From NCBI RefSeq assembly GCF_000143415.4, contig NW_003314269.1:3384314-3448313 (forward strand): a stretch of DNA of 64,000 bases, read 5' to 3'. Of the stretch, positions 44,292 to 55,904 are shown one piece after another (the first letter of the stretch is position 1; every line of letters starts with the position of its first letter). The notes beneath the pieces were generated by a model. It was not told the DNA's origin and ran no database searches. It saw nothing but the letters and a program-made list of their open reading frames with translations. Origin of the DNA: Selaginella moellendorffii. Taxonomy: Eukaryota; Streptophyta; Lycopodiopsida; Selaginellales; Selaginellaceae. Both the position numbers and the translations under genes were made by a program.

Positions 44292-47200
44292 CGGAGGGAC
44301 CTTGCGCGAATAAATCAGTGACCCCTCCATCTTTCTTTCGGGAGTATCATCAAGGGGTTCACTCGGCACCAGTTCATCCAGTGTTTACTTTCCAAGCTCG
44401 TTTTTATAACAAGAAGTCTCCTATTATTCTCTCCGTGTTGGTTGATACAGGTTCGAGTTTATCTTCTATTGCTCGACCTGTTGCCACACGTTGTCGTCTA
44501 CACTTGCGTCGTGCGGCAGAACCAGTTTTCATTCTTTATGGCAACGGCCGTACACATGCATGTGCACGGGATGAGGTGGACCTGGTTGTGCGTGTGGGCG
44601 ATCTCGAGCTTGAGTTGCAGTCGTTGTGGGTGGTGCCGAGTCAAGCTTTTGACCTCATTCTTAGTATGGATTGGTTGCAGCGCAATCATGCCAAGTGTGA
44701 CTTTGAGGCTTCTTCCCCTTGTCTCATACTTCTTTATGTTTCATCTATTCCTCTCACTTCCATACTTCTTCGTCCTTCTACTTTTACCTCTGCTTCCATT
44801 ACTTTTGTTTCCCCACTCTTTCCTTCTGTGTTTCCATCTTGTTCTGCTTTTCCCTTTTCCGATCTCTCCGACGATCTTTGTGTTGCGGCAGTTGACCGGC
44901 TCATGAAAGAGTATTCTGATCTCTTTGAATTTGACCTATCGTCTGGGGCCAAGATTGCCACACGTCATCCAATTCCCACCGGGGATGCTCGTCCAATCAA
45001 GGTTCCTGTTCGTCGTCGGTCACCTAAGGAGGTCAAAATTTTACGAGCAAACGTCAAGGAAATGCTGGAAAAGGGTGTTATTCGGAAGTCGCGGAGTCCT
45101 TGGGCATGTGAACCTCATCTTGTGACGAAGCCTGATGGGAGTATTTGTTTCTGCATTGACTATCATCCGTTAAACGAAGTAACGATCCTAGATGTGTATC
45201 CTCTTCCTCACACTGCTGATCTCTTGGATCGTCTGGGGCGAAGTCGTTGGTTCACCAAGCTAGATCTTGCTTCTGGGTATTGGCAAGTACCAATGGCCGA
45301 AGAAGATATTCCTAAGACTGCTTTTCGTACACCATTTGGTTTGTACGAGTTCTTGGTGATGCCGTTTGGTTTGAACAATGCTCCAGCAACTTTCCAGCGG
45401 ATGATGGACGAGGTTCTTTGCAATATGCCGGAGGTGACTGCTGACTTCATTGATGATGTCTTGATCCACTTGGAGGGGACGTGGGAGGAGCACGTTCGTG
45501 ATGTTTGTAAAGTGTTGGATCGGCTACGTGATGTTGGTTTAAAGCTGAAGCGGTCGAAGTGCGTGTTTGGGTCCAAGGACACAACTTATCTTGGGTACCG
45601 TATTTCTCGTGAGGGTTTGCAAGTTGATCCTGACAAACTTGTGGCTGTTCTAAAATTCCCTACTCCGAAGTGTGTGAATGATGTGCAACACTTTTTGGGT
45701 AAGGTGCAGTATCTTGGTCGTTTTGTGGATCATCTTTCCGATCGCACTACACCATTGCGAGCGTTGCTGAAGTCATCAACATCATCTTTCATCTGGTCTC
45801 TGGATTGTGAGCGGGCGTTCGTGGATCTCAAAGAGCTATTGACAACTCCTCCGGTTTTGGCATATCCTAACTACACTCGACCTTTTATTTTGCGCGTGGA
45901 TGCTTCTGACATTGGTCTTGGAGGTGTGTTGATGCAAGAGAGCTCGAGTGTGCTTGGTCAGCGCCATCCCATTGCATACATAAGCCGTACATTACAACCA
46001 GCGGAGATGAACTACTCCACGACGGAGAAGGAGTGTTTAGCAGCAGTCTGGGGTTTCGAGAAACTTCATGCATATCTACATGGTTCTTGAACGTTACTTG
46101 AAGGTGACCATGCTGCTATTACTTCATTATTGAAGCGGAAGAACCTGGTTGGTCGTACGGCTCGATGGGCTTTGAAGCTTCAGATATATGATTTTGATGT
46201 TGTTCATCACCCAGGGAGTTCTATGGCTGATGCTGATGCCCTTTCTCGAGCTCCTCTTCCTTCTTCACTCACTTCTCATCATTCTGACGAACCTGTTGTT
46301 CCAGCATCTGTGGATTTTCTAGATGAGGATTCTGTGCCGTCGGCGGTTGCTGTCCTTGACGTTCAGTGTCCACAGGGTGCAGAGCAAGATCTGCCTTCTC
46401 TTGAGGAGGTTCGCGAGGCTCAGAAGATTGAGCCGTGGATTCGAAGGCTTCGAGATGGGTTTGAGAATCCTACATCACTTGCTGATGACTTGCCTTTCCG
46501 GCATTTACATTCTCAATATCGCCTTGAAGATGGCCTTCTTTATTTTGTGGGGACGGTTCCTGATGATCATTTACGATTGGTGGTACCTTTGGTGTTTATT
46601 CCGCGGTTTCTCCATGCCTACCATGATTCTCCTGTTCTAGGTGGGCATATGGGACACCGTCGTGTCACCGAGAAGCTGCGCAGGTCTTTCTATTGGCCGG
46701 AGATGCGACGTGATATTATCCGGTATGTGCGTAGCTGCGTTTGGTGCCAAGCTTGTAATACTCCCCCTTGTGCTGCGGAAGGACGGTTGGAGTCAATTGC
46801 AGTTTCCCGTCCGTTTGAGTTGGTGGCGTTTGATCTTATCGAACCTTTTCCACGATCGACTGCTGGCAATGAGTATGTTATTATTGCTTCTGACTACTTG
46901 ACTCGTTGGGTGGAAGTTGGTGCTCTTGCTAGTGCCTCTGCAACTGCTATTGGATACTTCCTCCTCAATCGAGTGGTGTTCCAGCATTCTTGTCCAGAGC
47001 GGATTCTTTCGGATAATGGTCCTGCATGTATGGCTGAGGTATTTCATGTTTTGACATCTCGGTTGGGGATACGCCACACTTTTACGAGTGCTTATCATCC
47101 ACAATCAGACGGTCTGGTGGAACGGCTCGTTCGGACATTCAAAGGGATGATTTCGAAGTATGTGAACTTTCAGCATTCGGATTGGGATGGTTATTTGCCG

Positions 47201-47755
47201 TCTCTTCAGTATGCCTATGTCACAGGGGGGTAGAGTTCTGTTGGTGCTTCACCATATAAACTTCTATATGGTCATGATCCAATATTACCAACAGAGTTGG
47301 GTTTACCTTCGCGATTGCCACAAGCTCCTGATGCTAGGTCATGGGATCAGTATTTGACAAGCATTCTTCCACTTGTCCGAGCAGAGTCTGCCGAACACTT
47401 AGGCCGCGTACAAGTGGGACAACAACGGCACTACAACTCCCATCATCGTCCACCTGCGGAGTACAAAGTGGATGATTTGGTGTTAGTCCATTTTCCCCAT
47501 CTTACGGTATGTGGTTTATCTAAGGGGCTCCTTGCGCAGTGGAAAGGACCGTATCAGGTGTTGCGGCAAGTTGGACCGCAAGTTTATGAGGTTCGGCATG
47601 ACGTTCAGCAGGCTGATCCTCCGGAGATTGTGCATGTGCAGCGGTTAAAACGCTTCATACAAAGGGATCAGGAGCAATTAATACCGTCTACAGATCCGCC
47701 GATGCCTCCTCCTAACGTTCCTCCAGATCCCGGCCCATCTACAAGAGAACCCTGA
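44288..47755 (+). pseudogene. Ty3 retrotransposon Pol with two nonsense codons
   Basis: One frame of 1,156 codons in the -1 frame relative to gag. Protease: LVDTGSSLSSIA. Reverse transcriptase: FRTPFGLYEFLVMPFGL and FIDDVLIH. RNase H: ILRVDASDIGLGGVL. Integrase: a zinc-binding HMGH...CVWCQAC region, then IEPFPRSTAGN, SDNGP and YHPQSDGLVERLVR. No chromodomain is visible at the C-terminus. TGA at 46,088-46,090 lies between RNase H and integrase, and TAG at 47,231-47,233 lies where relatives have a sense codon; the TAG fits C-to-T decay. Confidence 0.85.
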
Positions 47756-47965
47756 CGGCCTTCCATTATTCCGAGAGGAGGGGATGATGTGAGGGCCAAG
47801 TGTACGGTTACGATGCCGTATACTAATATTAGCGTAGTGGATTTTGGTAGCCGTCGGATTGGTTTCAATCCAGACCACTCGCTCCTGTATATAAGCTAGG
47901 GTTTTTGGGCTAATTGATATGCACATTTCTGTATTCCCTTTCCATATTCCATGCACTCACAATGC

Positions 47966-50106
47966 TTTAAATTCAAAAAGAACACTTTATAATTAAACTT
48001 AATATTTTTCTCAAGAGTTCTTAAAACAAAAATTACAAATACTTAGTTGAAAGACAATATGCTCAAAGGCATTGCATTTGAAAGAAAAAGTTAAATAGGT
48101 TAGCATTAAGTAACAATATTCTTATCATGGGTTTAGAGTTCTTAGTTTTGGAGTTGTAAACAAGGTGGATTCAAATGCTAAACTTTGAATCCATCTCTAC
48201 AAAGTTTAGTATTTGATTCCACCTTCTTGTTTACAATCTATAACTTAGTAAATAAATCCATCACTATAAAATCTATAACTTAGATTTTATAACACTATTA
48301 ATATAAAATACAAGGAAAGAAGGCAAACTTCATAGAAAATCAATTCCATATTATTGTTTATATATTTTTATATGAAACTACATCATAAATAAGAGAAGTC
48401 TAACTCTAATAAATAGCATTAATATAGTAAAAAACATTTAGTGGATGTTTGTTTTTCAGACACTGAATTTAATATTAATACAATACTTTAAATTAAGTGT
48501 AAATTAGGAGCTATTTTAAGTACGTTATTATCTGATAAACTAGTGTAGAATAGGAAACCACCAAGATGATAATCAATAATTATTGCTGCTAAGAATTTGA
48601 GACTGTTATTTTACTTGAATATAAGTTTGTTATATTAATTTGTTAAATCCTTCTAAAGTAGAAGATAAATATTGGTTAATAAAAATATTGCTACTAAAAA
48701 TATTTATTTAATTACTAAACTTTTAACAAGAATATTGTTTCATGCCTAAACTTGAGAGTAAGGGAGCCATTGTTGTTGATTGGAATAATTTTGGAGCATT
48801 TTGTTTTCTTTTAGTTTCTTTGCTCATTCTCTCCTTTTTGAAGAAAGCTTAAGGTTTTAACTGTTTGGTGGCCTTATTGTTTGATGTGGTTGTTCTTTCT
48901 ATGACTCTCAATCCTTTTTGTATATTAACTCCTTAGTAACCTGTTTTTTTATAAAAGTGTTTTGAGTGGCTTCATTTTTCTTCATCTTATTCCTAAGCAC
49001 TACAGGTTATTTCAACAAAATATTTTTCATGTTTGTATTTTCCTAGAGCTTGACTTTCACTATTCATCCTCTCATTTATTTCACTGTCTTATCTCTCTTT
49101 TCTATAAACATTTCCTTCACCTTATGTTTAATTTGTCCCAAGAGTTTTTCCCTTTCAGTTTTTCCTCTAATTCCTATTCTTTTTTCATTCCATTTAGTTT
49201 CTCTTCCTAATAGCCAAACTACTTGTCCACCTCTAGTTGCCTATTTCAACAGCCATGATTCTAGATTTTTTATTTTAGAATCTAAGTCTAGACCTTAAGT
49301 CTAGGTAGTCACTTATGATTTTGAAAATCTATTAAGATAGCTTCACATTAAAAGGAATAGAATTTTATTTAGAATAAAATGTATTTTTTTTCCACCTTAT
49401 ACTACACTATCTCTTTTTTTCATATTACTATTATTACTATTATTGTATACGTCCAATCGGCAAGAGGGCTATGTCTCTCTACACATTCATTTGATTCGTC
49501 TATGATTGGTCTCTTAAGTTTCCTTATGTATTTTCTATGGCATATCTAGTGCTAGTCATTTTTGTTTGAGTTTCCAAGTGTATAATAAAAGCTTGGAAGG
49601 AGATAATACATTTCATCCTCTCCAAGAGCCACTAACATTACAAATGTAAGAATCAGCTTGACATAAGATCAACCGTGTAAACACATAAAGAATAAATAAA
49701 TTGCTACGCGTTGCATGTAGCAACGCTTGGTTTGCTTAATGGTAGTTTTATTATTACTTATTAATCTAATTGATCAAATAAAGTTTATAATCATAAGCAT
49801 GTTAGTGATTTATAAACACAAGATTAATCTTATTGCATATCAACCATTAGATAATAGAATAAAAAAGAATATACTAGAAAGGGTTTAGGAAAGCTTATAA
49901 ATTATAAACATGTTTATAAATTATAAATACCAGATTAATCTAAATGAATACCAACCGTTAGATGGTAGAATATCCCAGAATATCCAAGCATATTCTAGGT
50001 ATATTTACTACCATCCCAGTCCCCCTATAGGTTTGCTTAAGCAAACCAAAAATCAAAATAGATTATACCGCATTTTGAGGCTAATGTGGCGCGCAGGGTT
50101 TATGTT
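47966..50106. other. AT-rich gene-free region
   Basis: No gene seen. T-rich around 48,780-49,210. The last 360 bases hold repeat copy 1 that also occurs after the PPR gene. Confidence 0.5.
49692..50052 (+). repeat. Short interspersed repeat, copy 1
   Basis: About 360 bases shared with 53,064-53,376 (roughly 85% by eye). It starts AATAAATTGCTACG, has an internal inverted pair around AAACATGTTT, and ends with the perfect palindrome GGTTTGCTTAAGCAAACC at 50,031-50,048. The left end also has GGTTTGCTTAATGG (49,729). It encodes nothing and looks like a MITE-like element. It ends only about 55 bases before the PPR start codon. Confidence 0.75.
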
Positions 50107-52563
50107 ATGGCTGCAGCATCAGCGCTGCCACTGCGCGCCTCGGCGTTCAATCCCTCCTCGCCATCCACAGGGCTATGCTCCTCCTCTTTCCAGCTCAATG
50201 CGGCGCTGGGACATCCATCTTCTTCTCCATCTCCTAGGGTTTCCCAGCAGCAAGAAATCCCGGCGCCAAGGCCCGACAGGGCGCGGTTCGAGAATCCCAA
50301 GTCCCCATGGCGACGTCCCGACAGGGTCTCCAGCATTCCCATGGATTTGCAGCCGATCCTGGAAGCTCTCGATGCCGTGAGGCCGGGAGATGATCTGGAC
50401 GATGCTCTGGCCGGGCGAGTCGAGAATCTAGGGCCGGACAAGGCTGGCAGAGTGATGCAGTGCATGGACAAGCCGGAGCTCGTCCTCCTCTTCTTCGATT
50501 GGGCGCGATCGCGAGTCGGCCACAATGTCTTTAGCTGCAACTGCGCTCTCGACATGCTGTGCCGGCTCAATCGCCGTCAAGAAGCTCTGGCGCTCTTCCG
50601 CAACGCCATGGCCAGGATTTGTATGCCCAACAAGTTCACGTATGGCATCTTGATCCGGGGATTTTCCTCTGCCGGTGATTTGGACATCGCCATCCAGCTC
50701 CTCGAGGAGATGAAAAGCAACGGGTTTGAGGGCAATGCCGTTGTCCACACCACTCTCATGAAGGGACTGTGTGATGCAGGTCGTGTGGTGGAAGCGCTGG
50801 AGCACTTTCGAGCCATGGCCAAGGACTGTGCTCCCGACGTGATGACTTACACCGCGCTCGTCCATGCGCTCTGCAAGGCTGGGAAGTTCGATGAAGCCCA
50901 AGGTATGCTCCGCGAGATGATCGCCAGAGGCTGTGCTCCTGACACGGTGACTTTCAGCACACTGATCGATGGGCTCTGCAAGTTTGGGAGCGAAGAACAG
51001 GCATTTCGGGTGCTCGAGGATGTTATACAGCGTGGGATGGGTAACAGCGATGCCGCTTTCGAGACCATCATCCAGAGGCTGTGCAACAAGTACAACTCTG
51101 TGGAGCTGGCCTCCAAAGTTTTGGGAGTGGTGATCGCGAAGGGCTTCACGCCGACTGTTCTAATGTTCAATCTCGTCATCAACGGGTTCTGCAAGGCCAA
51201 GGATCTCGACAGCGCGTACAAGCTCCTCGAGGTGATGATCGAGAAAGGCTGCGTGCCAAACGTCTTCACCTTCACGATCTTGATCACTGGACTTTGCAAG
51301 GCGAACAGGGTCGGAGAAGCTCAGCAGCTTCTGGAGAAGATGGTGACGGGGGGCTGCTCGCCAAACGTCGTGACTTACAGCACGGTTATAAACGGGCTTT
51401 GCAAGCAAGGTCAGGTTGACGACGCCTATGAGCTCTTCCAGCTTATGGAAAGAAGGAACTGTCCGCCCAACGTTGTCACGCACAACATTCTTATCGATGG
51501 GCTTTGCAAGGCCAAGCGGATCGAGGAGGCGCGCCAGCTTTACCACCGGATGAGAGAAACAGGCTGCGCACCGGATATCATCACCTACAACAGCCTGATA
51601 GATGGTTTGTGCAAGAGCTTCCAAGTCGACGAGGCATTCCAGCTTTTCCAGACGATCCCGGAGAGTGGTGTGTCCGCGGCCAACGCAGTCACTTACAGCA
51701 CGCTGTTCCATGGTTACGCTGCGTTGGGCAGGATGGCGGACGCTTGCCGAATTTTTTCCATGCTGGTCGACAAGGGGTTCTCACCCGACTTGGCAACGTA
51801 CACCAGCTTGATTCTCGAGTACTGCAAGACATCGAGAGCGGTGGAAGTCGTAGAGCTCGTGGAAGAAATGGCATCCAAAGGCTTTCCTCCCAGAGTCAAT
51901 ACGTTAAGCGCTGTTCTTGGGGGGCTCTTTGAAGGAAACCACACGGAGAGAGCCATACAACTCTTCGATTCTATGGCCGCTAGAGGCTGCACCGACGATG
52001 CTCTCATCTACAACTTAGTTGTCGAAGGCATGGCAAGAGCAAGCAAGCACAACAAGGCACTTGCTGTCCTGGAGCAAGTGATTGACAAGCGGGACCGTAA
52101 GTTTAATCCGAGCTCCTCAGCCGTGGACGCGCTGGTAGAATCACTGTGCCAGGTGGGAAGAACAGACGACGCCAAGCAGCTACTTCACAAAATGTCCGAG
52201 AGAGGCTTTGCAGCGGCAGTCTCGTCGTATAACGGGCTTCTCTCTGGACTGTCGAGGCTCCAAAGGTGGGACGAAGCTACTCAAGTCTTCGAGGCTATGG
52301 TTTCAGCTGGTCCGGCACCCGAGATCTCCACGGTTAACGTGGTCATCTCGTGGCTATGCAGTGCCGCAAAGGTGGACGACGCGTACGAGCTCGTCCAGAG
52401 AATGTCCAAGCTCGGCTGCTGTCCAGACATCGAGACTTGCAACACTCTCATCGGGGGCTACTGCAAGTCGGGCCGAGCCGACTTGGCTCGAAAGCTTTTG
52501 GAAGAAATGACCGAGGCGGGCCTAGAACCAAACGATACAACACATGATCTCCTGGAGTGTTAA
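50107..52563 (+). CDS. P-class pentatricopeptide repeat (PPR) protein, intronless
   Basis: 818 residues from ATG at 50,107. The N-terminus (MAAASALPLRASAFNPSS) is Ser/Ala/Arg-rich, as in plastid or mitochondrial targeting peptides. From about residue 150 to the end there are some 18 consecutive 35-residue repeats of P type (for example VVTYSTVINGLCKQGQVDDA). There is no E, DYW or SMR extension. By family it binds organellar RNA in a sequence-specific way and aids stability, splicing or translation. The ORF is intact. The frame opens further upstream, but no earlier ATG is in frame. Confidence 0.9.
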   Translation: MAAASALPLRASAFNPSSPSTGLCSSSFQLNAALGHPSSSPSPRVSQQQEIPAPRPDRARFENPKSPWRRPDRVSSIPMDLQPILEALDAVRPGDDLDDALAGRVENLGPDKAGRVMQCMDKPELVLLFFDWARSRVGHNVFSCNCALDMLCRLNRRQEALALFRNAMARICMPNKFTYGILIRGFSSAGDLDIAIQLLEEMKSNGFEGNAVVHTTLMKGLCDAGRVVEALEHFRAMAKDCAPDVMTYTALVHALCKAGKFDEAQGMLREMIARGCAPDTVTFSTLIDGLCKFGSEEQAFRVLEDVIQRGMGNSDAAFETIIQRLCNKYNSVELASKVLGVVIAKGFTPTVLMFNLVINGFCKAKDLDSAYKLLEVMIEKGCVPNVFTFTILITGLCKANRVGEAQQLLEKMVTGGCSPNVVTYSTVINGLCKQGQVDDAYELFQLMERRNCPPNVVTHNILIDGLCKAKRIEEARQLYHRMRETGCAPDIITYNSLIDGLCKSFQVDEAFQLFQTIPESGVSAANAVTYSTLFHGYAALGRMADACRIFSMLVDKGFSPDLATYTSLILEYCKTSRAVEVVELVEEMASKGFPPRVNTLSAVLGGLFEGNHTERAIQLFDSMAARGCTDDALIYNLVVEGMARASKHNKALAVLEQVIDKRDRKFNPSSSAVDALVESLCQVGRTDDAKQLLHKMSERGFAAAVSSYNGLLSGLSRLQRWDEATQVFEAMVSAGPAPEISTVNVVISWLCSAAKVDDAYELVQRMSKLGCCPDIETCNTLIGGYCKSGRADLARKLLEEMTEAGLEPNDTTHDLLEC

Positions 52564-52709
52564 TCTTCGTCCCTCAACACACTTGGATTCTCAAAGGACC
52601 GACAGCTCACAAGGAGCTGCTGAACTTAGTTCTCTTCGATTGGTAACGAGCTCAGGTAAGAACTCAAGAACTTTCTTTGAATGTATGATATTAACAAGTT
52701 TCTATGTGA

Positions 52710-52967
52710 TCAGGCAGTAGCTATGAACCATGACACGGTTATAGACTTCTTCCGGGTTGAGGATCACGCGGGGAAAGTTTGGCGTTGGGGAAGCCTCGAG
52801 TCTCCAGCATATTTGGAGTAGACAGCCCCGCCTTTCCCTTGAATGCTCACTATCTGGTTACCGGAGTAGAACTGGACTCGTGGCTGGTTCGTCCACACTT
52901 CCATCGTTCTCGTGCTGGCAGGATCTTCCAGGGTGACGGCGTCGTCGTCTCGAATGGTTTTATCCAA
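52710..52967 (-). pseudogene. Aldose 1-epimerase 3'-fragment
   Basis: The minus strand reads TLEDPASTRTMEVWTNQPRV, then QFYSGN, GKGGAVYSKYAG, and after a frame change LETRGFPNAKLSPR, and after another VILNPEEVYNRVM. This order matches the C-terminal part of galactose mutarotases (plant aldose 1-epimerases). The rest of the gene is absent and at least two frameshifts are present. It sits just downstream of the PPR gene and next to repeat copy 2. Confidence 0.75.
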
Positions 52968-53063
52968 GGCGAAGGATAGTTAAATGTCATTTCCCTAAAC
53001 AGAACCGTTAGATTAAAAAAATCAAAGATTTCGTGTTAAACACCAACAGGAACAAATAATATT

Positions 53064-53376
53064 AAATAAATTGCTACGTGTAGTAATTTTATTATTACTT
53101 ATTAATTTAATTGATTAAATAAAGTTTATTATTATAAGCATGTTTGTAATTTATAAACACAAGATTGCATATCAAACATTAGATGATAGAATAAAAAAGA
53201 ATATACTATAAAGGGTTTAAGAAAGCTTATAGATTATAAACATGTTTATAAATTATAAATACAAAATTAATTTAAATGAATAACAACCGTTAGATGGTAG
53301 AATATTCGAAAATATTTAAATATATTTTAAATATATCCACTACCATCCCAATCGTTTGCTTAAGCAAACCAAAAAT
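53064..53376 (+). repeat. Short interspersed repeat, copy 2
   Basis: Second copy of the repeat at 49,692, in the same orientation, more AT-biased, also ending near a GTTTGCTTAAGCAAACC palindrome. Together the copies bracket the PPR gene and the epimerase fragment. Confidence 0.75.
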
Positions 53377-54161
53377 TACTGTAAATAACAAGTATATATA
53401 TATATATATATATGGGATTTTAATATAAAAAAGGAGCCAACACGTCACTAAATATTGACGATCCAACACCGCTTTCTTTTGAGCGGAATATCCTACTTTA
53501 GTCAAAGGGGTTGATATGACTGACGGATGGTCAAAGACGTTGCTCACTGGGGAAGAACAAAACCCCTATTTCCATTTCTACTTCTCTCGCTTCTGGCGGG
53601 CGCTCGTGTTCCTCGCGATTGGATGCGCGCGCTCTCAAATTCGCCTCACATTTCGGTGGCCGGCGTGGATTTCCCTCCTGCGCGACGGCGGTTTCCCGAG
53701 GTTTGTGCTCGATCCTAGAGAGTCGAGTCGAGAGCTGCGAAATTCGTCTCCTGTTCCCCAGAGAACACGATTGTAGGGTTAGCAGTGCCTCCTGTGGCGG
53801 TCTAGGCAGCGAGATTTCCTCTGGCCGAGCGAGAGGCTACATGGTTTCACTGTTGAGTCGTTTTTTTTTCAATTCTTTTTTCCCGGAGCCTCGTCTGGTC
53901 TTTGTTTAAACGCTACACGTCTCCTTATGACATATTCATGGTCTTCAGGGGTCACTGTGGCAGCTTCCTGTGCTAGACGAATCTAAAAAACTGTTTTCTA
54001 GTCTAGTTTTTCTGCTCGGGTCTCCAGCTTTTCCTTTTTGAGCCGTGAGCTTTATCTCCGCAATATCCCTTCGTAACGCTCTTGAAGCGCTTCTTCTCTG
54101 TCCAAACCATCTCTTGTGTCTGAGAGCTCTAGTGTTTTTCTTGCTTTTCTAGCTGTGAGCG
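53377..54161. other. Promoter and leader of the C2-domain gene
   Basis: An (AT)n microsatellite lies at 53,392-53,412. The rest becomes GC-richer toward the gene and pyrimidine-rich near 54,000-54,150, as in a 5' leader. ORFs here do not look like proteins. Confidence 0.4.
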
Positions 54162-55601
54162 ATGGCGTCGTCCGAGTTTCCGAATGGTTTTGCTCCTTTC
54201 ACCGCCGAGCACCCGCCCGTGCGGGGCCAGGCTGCTGCAAACGGTGCTCCCGCCAGCGCTGCTGGCGGCATTCTGGAAGTGGAAGTTCACCAAGCTCGCA
54301 ACCTCCACAACATTTGCATTTACGCCAAGCAGGACGTGTACGCCAAGCTATCGCTCAACGACGCCGCCGGCGGGAGCGGGCCAACAGCGTTCTACACGGA
54401 GGTGGTCGACAAAGGAGGTAAAGATCCAGTTTTCAACCAGAAGTTTTGCACTTCTCTCGTGCAAAGTGACCGTGCTTTGAGGTGCGAGGTGTGGATGGCC
54501 AGCAAGATGCGCGACTATCTCCAGGACCAGCTTCTGGGGGCAGTCACCATACCGCTGTCCACACTGGTCGGGAAAGACAAGGAGTTTAACGAGTTTGAGC
54601 TCTCGTCCACGGAGCTGTTCCACTCACCGGCAGGAAGCATCACCATGAGTCTCAAGTTTGAAGAGATCACGAAGCTCGGTGACAAGGCAAGCCCAGAAGA
54701 AAGCAACGATTGCGAGGTGACGGTGTGCAACTCCACCACCTCGAACCTCTCGGCCAGCAGCCTCGACGGCATAGACTCCAAGGTGGTGGCTTTTGCGGAC
54801 CTTGCCGACGCTCGGGAGGACGAGGAGCTCGTCTCGGATTTCATCCAGAGGAAACAGAATGTGGAAGCGGCTGCCAAGGACGATGGTATCTACACAGGTC
54901 CTCCGTTTCTCAAGCTCGACTGCTCGGCTGTGAGGAAGAGTTTAGCAGCGGAGGAGGCGCGGTCGGAAGATGAAGTTCCGGAGCTGGACGACGAGCAGTC
55001 GGTGGTAGAACAAGGGACGGATAAACTCTTCTCGGCTCCAGCAGCTTGCGGCGGTGAGAAGGAAAACATCTCCAAGCCCGGACTCAAGCAGCTAGACGTT
55101 CCGGCGAGCCCATCGTTGCTGGAATCGTCCGTCAGTAACGGCGTAACTCCCACTCCCAGCTCGAAGCCGAAGGAGGATCTCTCCATCAGCAAGGCGGACG
55201 AGGAGAAACATGGCAGAGCTGCGGAGCTCGGCGGTGGTGGACAGGGCGGAGTAATGAGGGACGAGGAGGCCGCAAAGTTTGGTTTCGTGAGCAAGCCTGT
55301 GATCCAGCCGGAGCCGAGGATAATGCAGCAGGAGATCATGGACATGTACACCAGGAGCATGCAGCAATTCTCCGACGCTCTTGCAAAGATGCAGCTCCCG
55401 GTGGACGAGAACGGATTGATCAAGCTGGACGAGGCCGCCTCCTCGGAGACGACTAACAGCAAAGACACCAAGAACACGAATGACAACAACAACTCTAGCA
55501 GTGGCTCCGAGAGGAGTGGTGAGAGCAGCGGTGGAGGTAAGAGAAACTTGACTAGTTCTAATACGCCCAGGGTCTTCTATGGCAGCCGAGCTTTCTTCTA
55601 A
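54162..55601 (+). CDS. C2-domain protein, intronless
   Basis: 479 residues. An N-terminal C2 domain occupies about residues 35-175 (ILEVEVHQARNLHNICIYAK, DVYAKLSL, DPVFNQKF, LLGAVTIPLSTLVG). The Ca-binding loops keep only some of the acidic residues, so Ca-independent lipid or protein binding is possible. The remainder is low-complexity, rich in Ser, Glu and Lys, with a short conserved-looking stretch near residue 390 (IMQQEIMDMYTRSMQQFSDA), and ends VFYGSRAFF. Plant relatives are small C2 proteins of membrane signalling; the exact role is unknown. Intact. Confidence 0.8.
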   Translation: MASSEFPNGFAPFTAEHPPVRGQAAANGAPASAAGGILEVEVHQARNLHNICIYAKQDVYAKLSLNDAAGGSGPTAFYTEVVDKGGKDPVFNQKFCTSLVQSDRALRCEVWMASKMRDYLQDQLLGAVTIPLSTLVGKDKEFNEFELSSTELFHSPAGSITMSLKFEEITKLGDKASPEESNDCEVTVCNSTTSNLSASSLDGIDSKVVAFADLADAREDEELVSDFIQRKQNVEAAAKDDGIYTGPPFLKLDCSAVRKSLAAEEARSEDEVPELDDEQSVVEQGTDKLFSAPAACGGEKENISKPGLKQLDVPASPSLLESSVSNGVTPTPSSKPKEDLSISKADEEKHGRAAELGGGGQGGVMRDEEAAKFGFVSKPVIQPEPRIMQQEIMDMYTRSMQQFSDALAKMQLPVDENGLIKLDEAASSETTNSKDTKNTNDNNNSSSGSERSGESSGGGKRNLTSSNTPRVFYGSRAFF

Positions 55602-55904
55602 ACTTTCAGGGAGAGATCAGATCAACACACTACTTTTTTCCTTCTTTTTTTTTTTTCTCTCCACAGAACGATACAAATCGAGCATCCAGTGCTAAAATCC
55701 TGTGTACAGTTCTTACAGACGTCTATGAAAAAAATATTTCCAGTGTAAGTCTCACAAGCTCTTTATTTCACGAGGATCGATCAACACCACTGTGACAACG
55801 AGTTGAAAAATTTGACGCTTCCACATGGTAGAATAATTTCCTTGTTCCAGAGATACCAGGCTTTGGGATTTTAAAACAATTGAGGTTTCTTAAAGCGGCG
55901 TTCC

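Larger units (their letters stand above)
42951..47961 (+). mobile_element. Ty3-type LTR retrotransposon, nearly complete
   Basis: LTRs at 42,951-43,124 and 47,788-47,961 are both 174 bases, begin TGTGAG and end CTCACA, and differ at five positions, all transitions (about 97% identical). A 4-base duplication ATGC flanks the element (42,947-42,950 and 47,962-47,965). A purine tract GAGAGGAGGGGATGA precedes the right LTR. Gag and pol lie inside in Ty3 order (protease, reverse transcriptase, RNase H, integrase). Two nonsense codons in pol make this copy inactive unless complemented. It inserted 32 bases downstream of the decayed Cassandra. Confidence 0.93.
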
